Shown here in pieces: positions 25,262 to 34,704 of a stretch of DNA of 38,412 nucleotides (its first letter is position 1; every line of letters starts with the position of its first letter). Origin of the DNA: Actinomycetes bacterium (GTDB lineage: Bacteria; Actinomycetota; Actinomycetes; Propionibacteriales; Nocardioidaceae); NCBI GenBank assembly GCA_023460975.1, contig JAEWOG010000078.1:1-38412 (forward strand), given 5' to 3'. A program made the translations under genes and the position numbers. The notes beneath the pieces were generated by a model. It was given only the letters and a program-made list of their open reading frames with translations, did no database searches and was not told the origin of the DNA.

Positions 25262-25466
25262 TACACGGAAGGGAGGTGATCCGAAGCAATGAAGTCTTTT
25301 CGGATGAGTGAGGTGGCTGTCCGCTGACAGCGCCCGCCCAGCCCGGCTGGCTGCCCGGCGCTGGAAGCGAATCCAACGCAGTCACCCGACCCGCAGGTCC
25401 CGGAAATCATCCACCGGAACTGGTCCGCAAGGACTGACCTGCGGGTCGTCCCATTTCCGGACGACC
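25262..25466 (+). promoter_or_regulatory. Candidate structured leader or attenuator RNA upstream of the efflux operon
   Basis: The segment holds a tiny ORF (25289-25327) and then a run of complementary arms. CAGCGCC (25328-25334) pairs with GGCGCTG (25357-25363) around an inner CCAGC-CCG-GCTGG hairpin. A 13-bp pair joins 25387-25399 and 25436-25448 and encloses GTCC-GCAA-GGAC (25423-25434), a GNRA-type tetraloop. CCGGAAAT (25400-25407) can pair with ATTTCCGG (25453-25460), interleaved with the 13-bp helix. GTCGTCC (25445-25451) can instead pair with GGACGAC (25459-25465), so the structures compete. I match it to no RNA family. It lies upstream of the -10 at 25580, so it would act on a longer transcript. 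Confidence 0.5.
25289..25327 (+). CDS. 12-residue leader peptide
   Basis: ATG at 25289 opens a 12-codon frame, MKSFRMSEVAVR, ending at TGA 25325-25327. Upstream is GGAGGTGATCC (25272-25282), 11 contiguous bases complementary to the usual 16S rRNA 3' end, far stronger than any other site in the window, although GGAGG stands 12 nt from the ATG. The stop codon abuts the first RNA stem, so a ribosome stalled on this frame would cover or open that stem. The peptide is too short to be a structural protein; a regulatory leader is the likely role. I recognise no described family. Confidence 0.5.
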   Translation: MKSFRMSEVAVR

Positions 25467-25564
25467 TCGGGGCGCCAGGGCTCGGGCGTGCCCAGGGCGG
25501 GACCCGCGCGGCCGGACCCACTCGGCGGGACGGGGATTGGGGTCGAGGGGCGAAACCGGATATG

Positions 25565-25601
25565 GTTGTAAGTCGCAACTAATATTGTTGACTACGACAA
25601 C
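25565..25601 (+). promoter_or_regulatory. Two MarR-type operators flanking a -10 element
   Basis: Two 15-bp inverted repeats of form GTTG-N7-CAAC occur at 25565-25579 and 25587-25601, with centres 22 bp apart, about two helical turns. TAATAT (25580-25585), a good -10 hexamer, lies exactly between them. No clear -35 is visible. Binding of the MarR protein encoded at 27231 would block this promoter; that regulator-site pairing is inferred from position and symmetry. Confidence 0.65.
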
Positions 25602-25621
25602 CTTTTGAAGTGAGACGTTCC

Positions 25622-27223
25622 TTGACCCAGACTCCCGCCACGCCGCTGCCGGCGTCCGCTGAGCAGAGCGGCGAAATGACCCACCGTGAGGTGCTGCGCG
25701 CACTGTCCGGCCTGCTGCTCGCCATGTTCACCGCGATGGTCTCCAGCACCATCGTCTCCAACGCCCTCCCGCGCATCGTCTCCGACCTCGAGGGCAGCCA
25801 GACCGGCTACACCTGGGTCGTCGTCTCGACGATGCTCGCCATGACGGCGACCACGCCGATCTGGGGCAAGTTCGCCGACCTGTTCGACAACAAGCTGCTG
25901 GTGCAGGTCGCGCTCGGGATCTTTGCGGTGGGCTCGCTGCTGGCGGGCTTCGCGCAGTCGATGGAACTGCTGATCGGCGCCCGGGTGATCCAGGGCCTCG
26001 GCATCGGCGGTCTCACCGCGCTCGTGCAGGTGGTCATCGCCAAGATGGTCTCCCCGCGGGAGCGCGGCCGCTACTCGGGCTACATCGGCGCGGTGTTTGC
26101 CATGGCGACCGTGTCCGGCCCCCTGATCGGTGGCCTGCTGGTGGACACCGTCGGCTGGCGCTGGTGCTTCTTCATCGGCGTGCCGATCTCGATCATCGCC
26201 TTCTTCGTCCTGCAGACCCAGCTCCACATCCCGTTCGCCCGTCGTGACGTCGCGATCGACTACGTCGGCTCCGTCCTGATCATGGCCGGCGTCTCGGCCC
26301 TGCTGATCTGGGTCACCCTCGGCGGAAGCCAGTTCGACTGGGTCTCGGTCCCCAGCGCCCTCCTGGTCGCCGGTGCGGTGGTCCTGGTCGTCCTCGCAGT
26401 GGTGTGGGAAGGCTTCTTCGCCACCGAGCCGGTGATCCCGCTGCGCCTGTTCCGCGACCGTACGACGACCCTGGCCACGCTGGCCTCGATCCTCATCGGT
26501 GTCGCGATGTTCGGCTCGACGGTCTACCTCAGCCAGTACTTCCAGATGGCGCGGGGCATGAGCCCGACCAAGGCCGGTCTGATGTCGATCTTCATGGTCG
26601 GCGGCCTCTTCGTCACCAGCGTGGTGTCGGGTCGCATCGTGACGACGACCGGACGGTGGAAGCGCTTCCTGGTGGGCGGCATGGTGCTCGTCATCGCCGG
26701 TCTGGCCCTCCTCGGCACGATCGACGCCACGACGAACCTGCTGCGTGTGGGTCTCTCGATGACCGTGCTCGGTCTGGGTCTGGGCATGACGATGCAGAAC
26801 CTGGTGCTCGCGGTGCAGAACAACACGGCGAACGCCGACATGGGTGCCGCGTCGTCGGTGGTCGCGTTCTTCCGCTCGATCGGCGGCTCGGCCGGCGTCG
26901 CGGCGCTGGGTGCCCTGCTCTCCCACCACGTCGCCACCGACATCCCCAAGGGCATCGCCGCGCTCGCACCCGAGCAGCAGATGGAGGCGGCCAAGATCCT
27001 GGGCAGCGGCTCGTTGCCCAGCGTCAAGGACCTGCCGGACTTCCTGGTGCCCGTGGTGGAGCACGCCTTCGGCTCGGCCATCGGCGAGATCTTCCTCGTG
27101 GGCGTGCCGTTCGCGGTGCTGGCCCTGATCTGCGTCCTGTTCATCAAGGAGGTCCCGCTGCGGACCACGGTCCTGCGCTCCGACGAGCTCGTCGCCGAGG
27201 GCCCCGGGCCAGAGGCCAAGTGA
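25622..27223 (+). CDS. DHA2 family (EmrB/QacA-type) drug efflux MFS transporter
   Basis: A proton-driven efflux pump of the 14-helix DHA2 family, about 533 residues. Motif A is GKFADLFDNK, motif C is VSGPLIGGLLVDTVGWRW, and the loop SPRERGRYSG is characteristic. Helices continue to about residue 510, leaving a short charged C-terminus. The start is uncertain. TTG 25622 has GAAGTGAG upstream, GTG 25610 has no ribosome-binding site but also fits, and ATG 25676 begins the more conserved part. The MarR gene begins 8 bp downstream in the same operon, and the promoter is flanked by likely MarR operators, so induction by a toxic ligand is probable. The substrate range is unknown. Confidence 0.88.
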   Translation: MTQTPATPLPASAEQSGEMTHREVLRALSGLLLAMFTAMVSSTIVSNALPRIVSDLEGSQTGYTWVVVSTMLAMTATTPIWGKFADLFDNKLLVQVALGIFAVGSLLAGFAQSMELLIGARVIQGLGIGGLTALVQVVIAKMVSPRERGRYSGYIGAVFAMATVSGPLIGGLLVDTVGWRWCFFIGVPISIIAFFVLQTQLHIPFARRDVAIDYVGSVLIMAGVSALLIWVTLGGSQFDWVSVPSALLVAGAVVLVVLAVVWEGFFATEPVIPLRLFRDRTTTLATLASILIGVAMFGSTVYLSQYFQMARGMSPTKAGLMSIFMVGGLFVTSVVSGRIVTTTGRWKRFLVGGMVLVIAGLALLGTIDATTNLLRVGLSMTVLGLGLGMTMQNLVLAVQNNTANADMGAASSVVAFFRSIGGSAGVAALGALLSHHVATDIPKGIAALAPEQQMEAAKILGSGSLPSVKDLPDFLVPVVEHAFGSAIGEIFLVGVPFAVLALICVLFIKEVPLRTTVLRSDELVAEGPGPEAK

Positions 27224-27230
27224 GCCGGAC

Positions 27231-27689
27231 GTGGATCGCGTAGAAGCCCTGCAATCACTCGAGCGGGAGGTCGGCGTGCTCATGCGCCGATCCCGCCGGG
27301 TGGTGCGTGAGCGTGCGGCGATGGTCCACCCGGACCTGTCCGGGCCGGCGTACATGATGCTGACCTTCATCGTCGGTCACGGCGCGAGCCGAGCCTCCGA
27401 CATCGCAGAGGTCTTCCAGCTGGACAAGGGCGCCGTGAGCCGTGCGGTGCACTCGTTGATGGAGCTGGGTCTGCTGGAGAAGGAGTGCGACCCCGACGAC
27501 CGCCGGGCGATGATCCTGAACGCCACGCCCGAGGCCACCCAGCGCATCAGGGAGATCTCGCAGCAGCGCCTGGCGCGGCTGGGGTCGCTGCTGGAGGAGT
27601 GGACGGTCGAGGACATCGAGGAGTTCGTCGCCTCGTTCGGGCGCTACAACGACCTCCTCGAGGCCAGCCTCGAGCCCGCCCGCCACTGA
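27231..27689 (+). CDS. MarR family transcriptional regulator
   Basis: A 152-residue winged-helix regulator. Helices around ASDIAEVFQLDKGAVSRAVHSL (broken: ASDIAEVFQLDK, GAVSRAVHSL) form the DNA-reading part. The wing carries DPDDRRAMILNAT, matching the family DxR signature. Long N- and C-terminal helices would form the dimer. It starts with GTG 8 bp after the efflux gene, implying one operon, and the two palindromes at 25565-25601 are its probable operators. MarR proteins usually release DNA when they bind a small aromatic or drug-like ligand, which would link pump expression to its substrates. Confidence 0.9.
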   Translation: MDRVEALQSLEREVGVLMRRSRRVVRERAAMVHPDLSGPAYMMLTFIVGHGASRASDIAEVFQLDKGAVSRAVHSLMELGLLEKECDPDDRRAMILNATPEATQRIREISQQRLARLGSLLEEWTVEDIEEFVASFGRYNDLLEASLEPARH

Positions 27690-27696
27690 GGGGGAG

Positions 27697-27713
27697 CCCC
27701 GCCTCAGGCGGGG
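27697..27713. terminator. Short GC hairpin between marR and the GH13 gene
   Basis: CCCCGCC (27697-27703) and GGCGGGG (27707-27713) form a 7-bp stem. Its 3-nt loop is the stop codon of the minus-strand GH13 gene. It is a plausible but short bidirectional terminator. Confidence 0.4.
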
Positions 27714-29269
27714 GCGCTCACCCACACGGCGGTGTCGGGCCCGAGGCCGCCGTCAACCGGCCCGCTGGCCAGCAGCAGGTCCCCGGCAGGCAGGGCCACG
27801 GCGCGCGTACCGCAGTTGAGCGCGACGGTCAGCGGGCCGCGGCGGAAGGCGAGGACGTCCGCGCCCAGCTCCAGCATCTCGACCTGGTCGCCGAGCTGGG
27901 GCAGGAGGGAGCGCCGCACCGCGAGCGCGCGCCGGTAGAAGGCCAGCGTCGAGGTGGGGTCGCCTTCCTGGGCGGCGACGCTCAGGTCGGCCCAATCCGC
28001 GGGCTGGGGGAGCCACGGTTGCCCCGGCCCGGGGCCGAAGCCGTACGGGGGCTCGGCTCCGCTCCACGGGATCGGCACCCGGCAGCCGTCGCGGCCCACG
28101 CCCATGCGGAACCAGGCCGGGTCCTCACGGTCGGCCTCGGGTACGTCGACCTGCTCCAGCCCGAGCTCTTCGCCTTGGTAGAGGTACGCCGAGCCCGGCA
28201 GCGCCAGCATCGCGGCCGTGGCGGCCCGTCCACGCGCCAGGCCGACCTCGCCCCCGCCGTAGCGCGTCACGTGCCGCTCGACGTCGTGGTTGCTCAGGAC
28301 CCATGTCGGCGAGGCTCCCACGGGAGCGACCGCGGCGAGGGTGTCGACGACGACGTCGCGGAACGCGGCGGCCGACCAGGGGGCGGAGAGCCACGCGAAG
28401 TTGAAGGACTGGTCGAGCTCGTCGGGGCGGATGTACCTGGCCATGGCCTCGGGGGTCTGGGTCCACGCCTCAGCGACGGCCATCCGTTCGCCCGGGTAGG
28501 AGTCGAGGACGCGGCGCCAGCGGCGGTAGACCTCGTGCACCTCGGGCTGGTCGAACATCGGCTCGTCCTGCAGGGGCCGATCGACCATCGACGTCGCCTC
28601 GGCCACCGGCGCGGTGTCCACCTTGTCGCGCAGCGAGGCCTCCTTGAAGAGGCCGTGTGCCACGTCGATGCGGAAGCCGTCGACGCCCCGGTCCAACCAG
28701 AACCGCAGGACGTCCTCGAACTCGTCGCCCACCTCCCGATTGCGCCAGTTCAGGTCCGGCTGGGAGGGGTCGAAGAGATGCAGGTACCACTGGTCGGTCT
28801 CACCGACCCGCGTCCACGCGGCGCCTCCGAAGACCGACCCCCAGTTGTTGGGGGGCTCCTCGCCGCCCGCGCGGCCCGTACGGAACAGGTAGCGCTCCCG
28901 TTCGGGCGAGCCCGGCTGCGCGGCGAGTGCCGCGACGAACCACGGGTGGTCGCTCGAGGTGTGGTTGGGCACCAGGTCGACGATCACGCGCAGACCCAAC
29001 TCGTGAGCCCGGGCGAGCAGGTCGTCGGCGTCGGCGAGCGTGCCGAACAGCGGGTCCACGTCGCGGTAGTCAGCCACGTCGTAGCCGTGATCGCGCTGCG
29101 GAGACGTGTAGAACGGCGTGATCCACACGGCGTCGACGCCGAGGGTGCTCAGGTGCTCCAGTCGGGCCGTGATGCCCGGCAGGTCGCCGATTCCGTCGCC
29201 GTCGGAGTCGGCGAAACTGCGCACGTACACCTGCGCGACCACGGCGTCGCGCCACCACGGCGCGCTCAC
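27704..29269 (-). CDS. GH13 family alpha-glucosidase / oligosaccharide hydrolase
   Basis: A 521-residue cytoplasmic GH13 glycoside hydrolase that should cleave alpha-linked glucose oligosaccharides. It has the (beta/alpha)8 barrel opening VYVRSFADSDGDGIGDLPGI and region I VIVDLVPNHTS. The catalytic nucleophile is in GFRIDVAHG (D202), the acid/base in MAVAEAWTQ (E267), and the third aspartate in VLSNHDVERH (D329). The typical IPWSG segment is also present. Together these resemble alpha-glucosidases and oligo-1,6-glucosidases rather than secreted amylases; there is no signal peptide. The GTG start overlaps the upstream gene by 4 bp (GTGA), so it is translated with it. Maltose, isomaltose or trehalose-type substrates cannot be separated by eye. 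Confidence 0.9.
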   Translation of the reverse strand: MSAPWWRDAVVAQVYVRSFADSDGDGIGDLPGITARLEHLSTLGVDAVWITPFYTSPQRDHGYDVADYRDVDPLFGTLADADDLLARAHELGLRVIVDLVPNHTSSDHPWFVAALAAQPGSPERERYLFRTGRAGGEEPPNNWGSVFGGAAWTRVGETDQWYLHLFDPSQPDLNWRNREVGDEFEDVLRFWLDRGVDGFRIDVAHGLFKEASLRDKVDTAPVAEATSMVDRPLQDEPMFDQPEVHEVYRRWRRVLDSYPGERMAVAEAWTQTPEAMARYIRPDELDQSFNFAWLSAPWSAAAFRDVVVDTLAAVAPVGASPTWVLSNHDVERHVTRYGGGEVGLARGRAATAAMLALPGSAYLYQGEELGLEQVDVPEADREDPAWFRMGVGRDGCRVPIPWSGAEPPYGFGPGPGQPWLPQPADWADLSVAAQEGDPTSTLAFYRRALAVRRSLLPQLGDQVEMLELGADVLAFRRGPLTVALNCGTRAVALPAGDLLLASGPVDGGLGPDTAVWVSAPA

Positions 29270-30045
29270 GGGGTCTCGCCCCCGAACTGGCTCGGGTCCA
29301 CGGCGATCCACACGTGCTCGGCGGTGGCGACGACGCGCCCGTCGGAGTCGTACAAGGTGCTGGCCGTGAACGTCTTGCGCCCGTCCTGGCCGCGGGACTC
29401 GCCCACCACCACGTGGTCCTCGCCCACCACCGGCAGGGTGTCGAGTTGGGCCGTCATCCGTCCCAGCACCATGAGGCGTTCAGTCAGGTCGCCCGCCCAG
29501 CCGCCCACGCAGTCGAGCGCCGCCCACGTGGCGGCGACGCAGGCGCGACGCTCGGTGTCGGCGTAGGTGTGCCAGTCCTCGTTGGTGCTCTCGTGCGGGG
29601 TCCACGGCGCTGCGACGAGCGGGCTCGGGGCGCCGTCGACGACTCCGGGGAAGATGCGCAGGCCGTCGCCCTCGGCGCGCGCGGTGCCACACGAGAAGCA
29701 CGTCGGGAACGGGTGGAAGTCGAAGCCGGGATAGGACCTGCTGGCGTGGGTGGCGGTGGCGTGGTCGACGCCCTCGACGACGCTCAGGGCCCCTTGTGCG
29801 CGTCGCGCGACGAGGACGTCGGCTCCGTCGTGGGTGGCCCTCCACGTGCCGGCCTCACTGTGCACCGGCATCGGTGTGTCGAGCGGCGGGGGCTGGCGCA
29901 GCGACACCTCGATGGCGGGCCACGCGCCGTCGCTGACCTCGGGGCGGTCCAGATCGTCGAGCCCGGCCAGCGCGCCCGCGCTCCAACCGCCGTTGCCGGA
30001 GTGGGGTGGTCCGCAGAAGCGCTGCGGGACGATGAGTTCGCTCAC
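29266..30045 (-). CDS. Uncharacterised protein, possibly hotdog-fold thioesterase-like
   Basis: A 259-residue protein without signal peptide or membrane helices. Visible features are FCGPPHSGNGGWSAG near the N-terminus, a central CFSCG motif in FPTCFSCGTARAEGDGLRIFPG, and a C-terminal segment (LMVLGRMTAQLDTLPVVGED then RKTFTASTLYDSDGRVVATAEHVWIAV) that resembles acyl-CoA thioesterase-like hotdog strands. The two cysteines could bind a metal or be redox active. GTG 30045 is chosen because CACAGT lies 6 nt upstream. It is translationally coupled to the GH13 enzyme and divergent from ideR. The fold assignment is tentative. Confidence 0.6.
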   Translation of the reverse strand: MSELIVPQRFCGPPHSGNGGWSAGALAGLDDLDRPEVSDGAWPAIEVSLRQPPPLDTPMPVHSEAGTWRATHDGADVLVARRAQGALSVVEGVDHATATHASRSYPGFDFHPFPTCFSCGTARAEGDGLRIFPGVVDGAPSPLVAAPWTPHESTNEDWHTYADTERRACVAATWAALDCVGGWAGDLTERLMVLGRMTAQLDTLPVVGEDHVVVGESRGQDGRKTFTASTLYDSDGRVVATAEHVWIAVDPSQFGGETP

Positions 30046-30051
30046 CCTCAC

Positions 30052-30057
30052 ACTGTG
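30052..30057 (-). promoter_or_regulatory. -10 element of the gene at 30045 (leaderless)
   Basis: CACAGT on the minus strand stands 6 nt before the GTG at 30045. It is a weak match to TANNNT but has the right spacing. Confidence 0.35.
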
Positions 30058-30115
30058 CCACGCCTGAGCCGGGAGCCGGTTCGTACGCCACGTGGTCGTT
30101 GTCGGTCCCATGGGA

Positions 30116-30121
30116 CACAAT
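30116..30121 (+). promoter_or_regulatory. -10 element of ideR (leaderless)
   Basis: CACAAT stands 7 nt before the GTG at 30129. I see no IdeR-type iron box (TTAGGTTAG-like) in the 83-bp divergent gap. Confidence 0.4.
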
Positions 30122-30128
30122 GGGCCAC

Positions 30129-30815
30129 GTGAGTGACCTCATCGACACCACCGAGATGTACCTGCGCACGATCTATGAGCTCGTGGAGGAGGGGATCGTC
30201 CCGTTGCGCGCGCGCATCGCCGAGCGCCTCCACCAGAGCGGCCCGACCGTCTCGCAGACCGTCGCCCGCATGGAGCGCGACGGCCTGCTGACGGTCGAGG
30301 GCGACCGCCACCTGCAGCTCACCGAGGAGGGACAGCGGCTCGCGACCCGAGTGATGCGCAAGCACCGGCTCGCCGAGCGCCTGCTCACCGACGTCATCGG
30401 CCTCGACTGGGAGCTCGTGCACGCTGAGGCGTGCCGCTGGGAGCACGTGATGTCGGAGACCGTGGAGCGGCGCCTCATCGAGCTGCTCGGCCACCCGACC
30501 GAGTCGCCGTACGGCAACCCCATCCCCGGCCTCGACGAGCTGGGCCAGCCCGGCAACGACGAGGAGTTCATGGAGGGGGTCCAGGCCCTGGGCACGATCT
30601 CGCTGGCCGAGGAGCGTCGGGTGCACGTGCGCCGCATCTCCGAGGAGGTCCAGAAGGACGAGTCGTTGATGAGCGCCCTGCGACGCGTCGGCGCGCTCCC
30701 CGACAAGACGGTCACCGTGGCGGCGACCGAGCACGGGGTGCTCATCGGGTCCGGCGGCGAGACCGCCGAGATCCTCTACGAGGCGGCCGACCACATCTTC
30801 GTCCGCCTCGTGTGA
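30129..30815 (+). CDS. ideR: IdeR/DtxR family iron-dependent repressor
   Basis: A metal-activated repressor of iron uptake and storage genes. The 228-residue product aligns position for position with DtxR. Ancillary-site ligands H79, E83 and H98 and primary-site ligands M10, C102, E105 and H106 are all present at those numbers when translation starts at GTG 30129, which decides the start. The helix-turn-helix includes QSGPTVSQTVARMERDGLL, followed by the dimerisation domain RKHRLAERLLTDVIG, and the C-terminal SH3-like domain (about 150-228) is complete. With full ligand sets it is more likely to sense Fe(II) than Mn(II). Its targets are not visible in this window. Confidence 0.93.
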   Translation: MSDLIDTTEMYLRTIYELVEEGIVPLRARIAERLHQSGPTVSQTVARMERDGLLTVEGDRHLQLTEEGQRLATRVMRKHRLAERLLTDVIGLDWELVHAEACRWEHVMSETVERRLIELLGHPTESPYGNPIPGLDELGQPGNDEEFMEGVQALGTISLAEERRVHVRRISEEVQKDESLMSALRRVGALPDKTVTVAATEHGVLIGSGGETAEILYEAADHIFVRLV

Positions 30816-30824
30816 CCCCAGGGG

Positions 30825-30827
<3 letters not shown>
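30813..30827. terminator. Palindrome containing both stop codons of convergent genes
   Basis: TGACCCC-A-GGGGTCA is a perfect 15-bp palindrome. Its first TGA is the ideR stop and its last TCA is the stop of the acyl-CoA ligase on the other strand. As RNA it gives only a 6-bp stem with a 3-nt loop, so terminator strength is doubtful. Confidence 0.4.
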
Positions 30828-32360
<1,533 letters not shown>

Positions 32361-32488
32361 GGGACCTCCCGGTGGTGTGGTTCAGGCCACACCATTCCAG
32401 GGCCTCGGGGCGTCGGTGGCAACGGTTGCGCGCCGAGCGGGCGGTTGGGCTGGCCCAGCGGTCGTCGCGTGACGGTGGCCGGAAGGGC

Positions 32489-32758
32489 TCAGGCGCCGTA
32501 CCGCAGGCGTGCGCGAGCCCGTGCCTTCTCCGCCTCCACCTCGCGGTTCTTCGCGGGCGCCGTGGTCACCAGGCTCTCCAGGAGATGCTCGGTGATGTGC
32601 GCGATCTCGGCGACGGCCCGGTCGAAGGCTGCCTCGTTGGCGGCCGACGGCTTGGTCGCTCCGGACACCTTGCGGACGTACTGGAGCGCGGCGGCGGCGA
32701 CCTCGTCGGAGGTGGCCGGGGGCTCGAAGTTGTTCAGCGGGCGGATGTTGCGGCACAT
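32489..32758 (-). CDS. DUF2277 family protein
   Basis: An 89-residue protein beginning MCRNIRPLNNFEPPAT and continuing ALQYVRKVSGATKPS, which is the hallmark of DUF2277. It is small, helical and basic at the C-terminus (KARARARLRYG). The conserved cysteine at position 2 and the arginines may bind a ligand or nucleic acid, but no function is established to my knowledge. It has its own leaderless promoter signal, TAGGGT at 32765-32770, 6 nt before the ATG. The 128-bp gap to the ligase gene holds no recognised feature. Confidence 0.85.
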   Translation of the reverse strand: MCRNIRPLNNFEPPATSDEVAAAALQYVRKVSGATKPSAANEAAFDRAVAEIAHITEHLLESLVTTAPAKNREVEAEKARARARLRYGA

Positions 32759-32764
32759 GCCTCG

Positions 32765-32770
32765 ACCCTA
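32765..32770 (-). promoter_or_regulatory. -10 element of the DUF2277 gene (leaderless)
   Basis: TAGGGT on the minus strand lies 6 nt before the ATG at 32758. Confidence 0.55.
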
Positions 32771-32798
32771 CGCCGAGACGGCACCCGCTCCCGGGCGC

Positions 32799-34661
32799 TC
32801 AGATCGCGAAGAACTCCACGTCCCCGGAGGTGACGAGCGCGACCCTGCCGTCAGCCAGGGGGACCGTACGGATCCGTTCGACGTCGTCGCCGTGGTCGAC
32901 TTCGACCATGCGGTTGCGCATCGCGCCGTCGGCCAGGGAGAGGACGCTGACCCAGCCCGTGCGGCCGTTCCAGCCCTTGGTGACGACCGTGAGGGCCGTA
33001 CGGTGCTCGGGCAGCCATGTGAACTGGCGCGGGTCGAGGGCCGCTTGGGCGGCGGTCTCGGGCTCGTACGTCACCACGTCGAGGCGACGCACCTGCGCCA
33101 GGTCGGAGACGTCGAAGAGGGCTGCCTGGGCCCCGGAGGTCTGTCCGGTCTGGGGGTTGGCGTCCTGGCCCATGCCGATGAGGCGTTCGGAGCCGAGCGG
33201 GTGGAGGTATTCGGAGAAGCCGGGGATCTTGAGTTCGCTCAGCAGCGCGGGGGCGGCAGCGTCGGTCAGGTCCACGGCGTACAGCGGATCGGTCTGGCGG
33301 AAGGTCACGAGGATCGCCAGGTCGTCGAACCAGCGCACGGACTTGATCTCCTCGTCCTCGCCGAGGTGGTCCACCCGGCCGATCTCGCTCAGCACCCCGT
33401 CGTCCTCGGCCAGCGTCACGACGGAGTTGAAGTTCCCGGTGGCGCGCGAGGGACCCAGCGCCACGCGCAACGATCCGTCGGCCGAGTCCATCGCCCACCG
33501 GTCCCTGACGACGCCGTCCACGTAGCCGCTGGCCAGCCAGGTGGTGTCGGTGGCATCGATGGCGAAGGAGTCCAGGCGGGTGCGCCCGGTGTCGCTCGCG
33601 CACCCGTTCCAGCAACTCAGCCAGCCATCCGGGCCCGGCTCGGTGGAGGCCAGATGGATCCGGTCACCGGAGACGTAGGTGGTGTCCACGCCCACGGCCA
33701 CGCCGGCCGCGGTCCGGATCGGCGGGGCCTGGAGGACCTCTGACGCGCCCGGCTCGAAGGACGTGACGACCGTGGCGCCGAGTCGGGCATCGTCGGTGGG
33801 GACGGCCATCCGTGCGCAGTCGACCACCGGCGTGCCATCCACGCTGGGGAGCCAGTCGCTCAACTCGGTCCTCTCGACGAGGTCCCGGTTGGCCCGTGTG
33901 GCAGCCCGCTCGCTCCGGTCACCATCGGGGAACACGAAGTCGAGGTCGGGCAGGGGCTGGGTGAGCACCATGTGGACGACGCCGTCGACCAGGCGTACGG
34001 CGTCGATGTCGCCCTCGATCTCGGCCTCCTCGGTCACGGCAGGCGCACTCGGATCGCTGAGGTCCACCGTGGTCACGAGGGCCTGGGGCTGGTCCCCGGA
34101 CAACGGCTCGGCGAAGACCACCGCTGTCTCGCCGACGAGCAGCAACTCCTCGGGCGTGGCCGAGGGAGAGAACGCAGCCAGTGAGGGCGTCTGGGCGCTG
34201 CCGAGCAGTCGCGGCTCCTGGCCCGCCATGTCCCAGGTCTCCAGGCCGTCGTCGGAGAGCCGTACGAGGAGGTCGCCGTCGACCTTGACCACGTCGGGCT
34301 CGTCGACGCCTTCCTCCTGCACGTTGGTGCCCTGGGCGTTGCTGGTCGCCCTGACGCTTCTGGCGTCGCTGGACTCGGACGAGGCGGCCCCGGCGGTGGC
34401 ATCGGAGAACACGGGCGACCCGCCCCACACCTCCCAACCCCACGCGCCGACGATGTCTCGCCCGCGTGCCTGGAAGTCCTCGAGGAGGGTGTCGCAGTCG
34501 GCGGCAGGGGTGAGGTCGGTGGCGGCGGCGAACGGGTGGCTCGCGGCCACGATCACGGCCGGCGGCTCCGGCTCAGCGGACAGGATCCAGCCCGCGCCGA
34601 AGGCGCCGACCAGCGCGGTGGACAGGGCGGTGGCGGCGGCGATGCGGCGGGCGAGGGTCAT
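32799..34661 (-). CDS. Exported beta-propeller domain protein
   Basis: A 620-residue protein with an N-terminal hydrophobic segment (AAATALSTALVGAFGAGWIL) that acts as a signal peptide or membrane anchor. The body matches the secreted beta-propeller family (PF09826-like), whose signature is TNVQEEGVDEPDVVKVDGD at about residue 115. Successive blades follow, for example WDMAGQEPRLLGS, ALVTTVDLSDPSAP, and SVRWFDDLAILVTFRQTDPLYAVDL (split here as SVRWFDDLAILVTF, RQTDPLYAVDL). The family is widespread in Gram-positives and its role outside the cell is not established. No lipobox cysteine is seen. The gene has no obvious Shine-Dalgarno or -10 at standard distance. It shares direction with the next upstream gene but a terminator lies between them. 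Confidence 0.85.
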   Translation of the reverse strand: MTLARRIAAATALSTALVGAFGAGWILSAEPEPPAVIVAASHPFAAATDLTPAADCDTLLEDFQARGRDIVGAWGWEVWGGSPVFSDATAGAASSESSDARSVRATSNAQGTNVQEEGVDEPDVVKVDGDLLVRLSDDGLETWDMAGQEPRLLGSAQTPSLAAFSPSATPEELLLVGETAVVFAEPLSGDQPQALVTTVDLSDPSAPAVTEEAEIEGDIDAVRLVDGVVHMVLTQPLPDLDFVFPDGDRSERAATRANRDLVERTELSDWLPSVDGTPVVDCARMAVPTDDARLGATVVTSFEPGASEVLQAPPIRTAAGVAVGVDTTYVSGDRIHLASTEPGPDGWLSCWNGCASDTGRTRLDSFAIDATDTTWLASGYVDGVVRDRWAMDSADGSLRVALGPSRATGNFNSVVTLAEDDGVLSEIGRVDHLGEDEEIKSVRWFDDLAILVTFRQTDPLYAVDLTDAAAPALLSELKIPGFSEYLHPLGSERLIGMGQDANPQTGQTSGAQAALFDVSDLAQVRRLDVVTYEPETAAQAALDPRQFTWLPEHRTALTVVTKGWNGRTGWVSVLSLADGAMRNRMVEVDHGDDVERIRTVPLADGRVALVTSGDVEFFAI

Positions 34662-34704
34662 GGGTCTGGGACGAGGAGGGGCACGAGATCGTTCCCGCGT
34701 ACGC

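Noticed and set aside
25580..25610. The structured leader as part of the transcript from the TAATAT promoter
   Set aside because: The structure at 25262-25466 lies upstream of that promoter, so it cannot be on that mRNA. It would need an upstream promoter, which I could not identify with confidence.
30046..30128. IdeR-binding iron box in the divergent promoter
   Set aside because: No match to the 19-bp TTAGGTTAG-type palindrome was found by eye. The only palindrome, GTCCCATGGGAC, does not resemble it.
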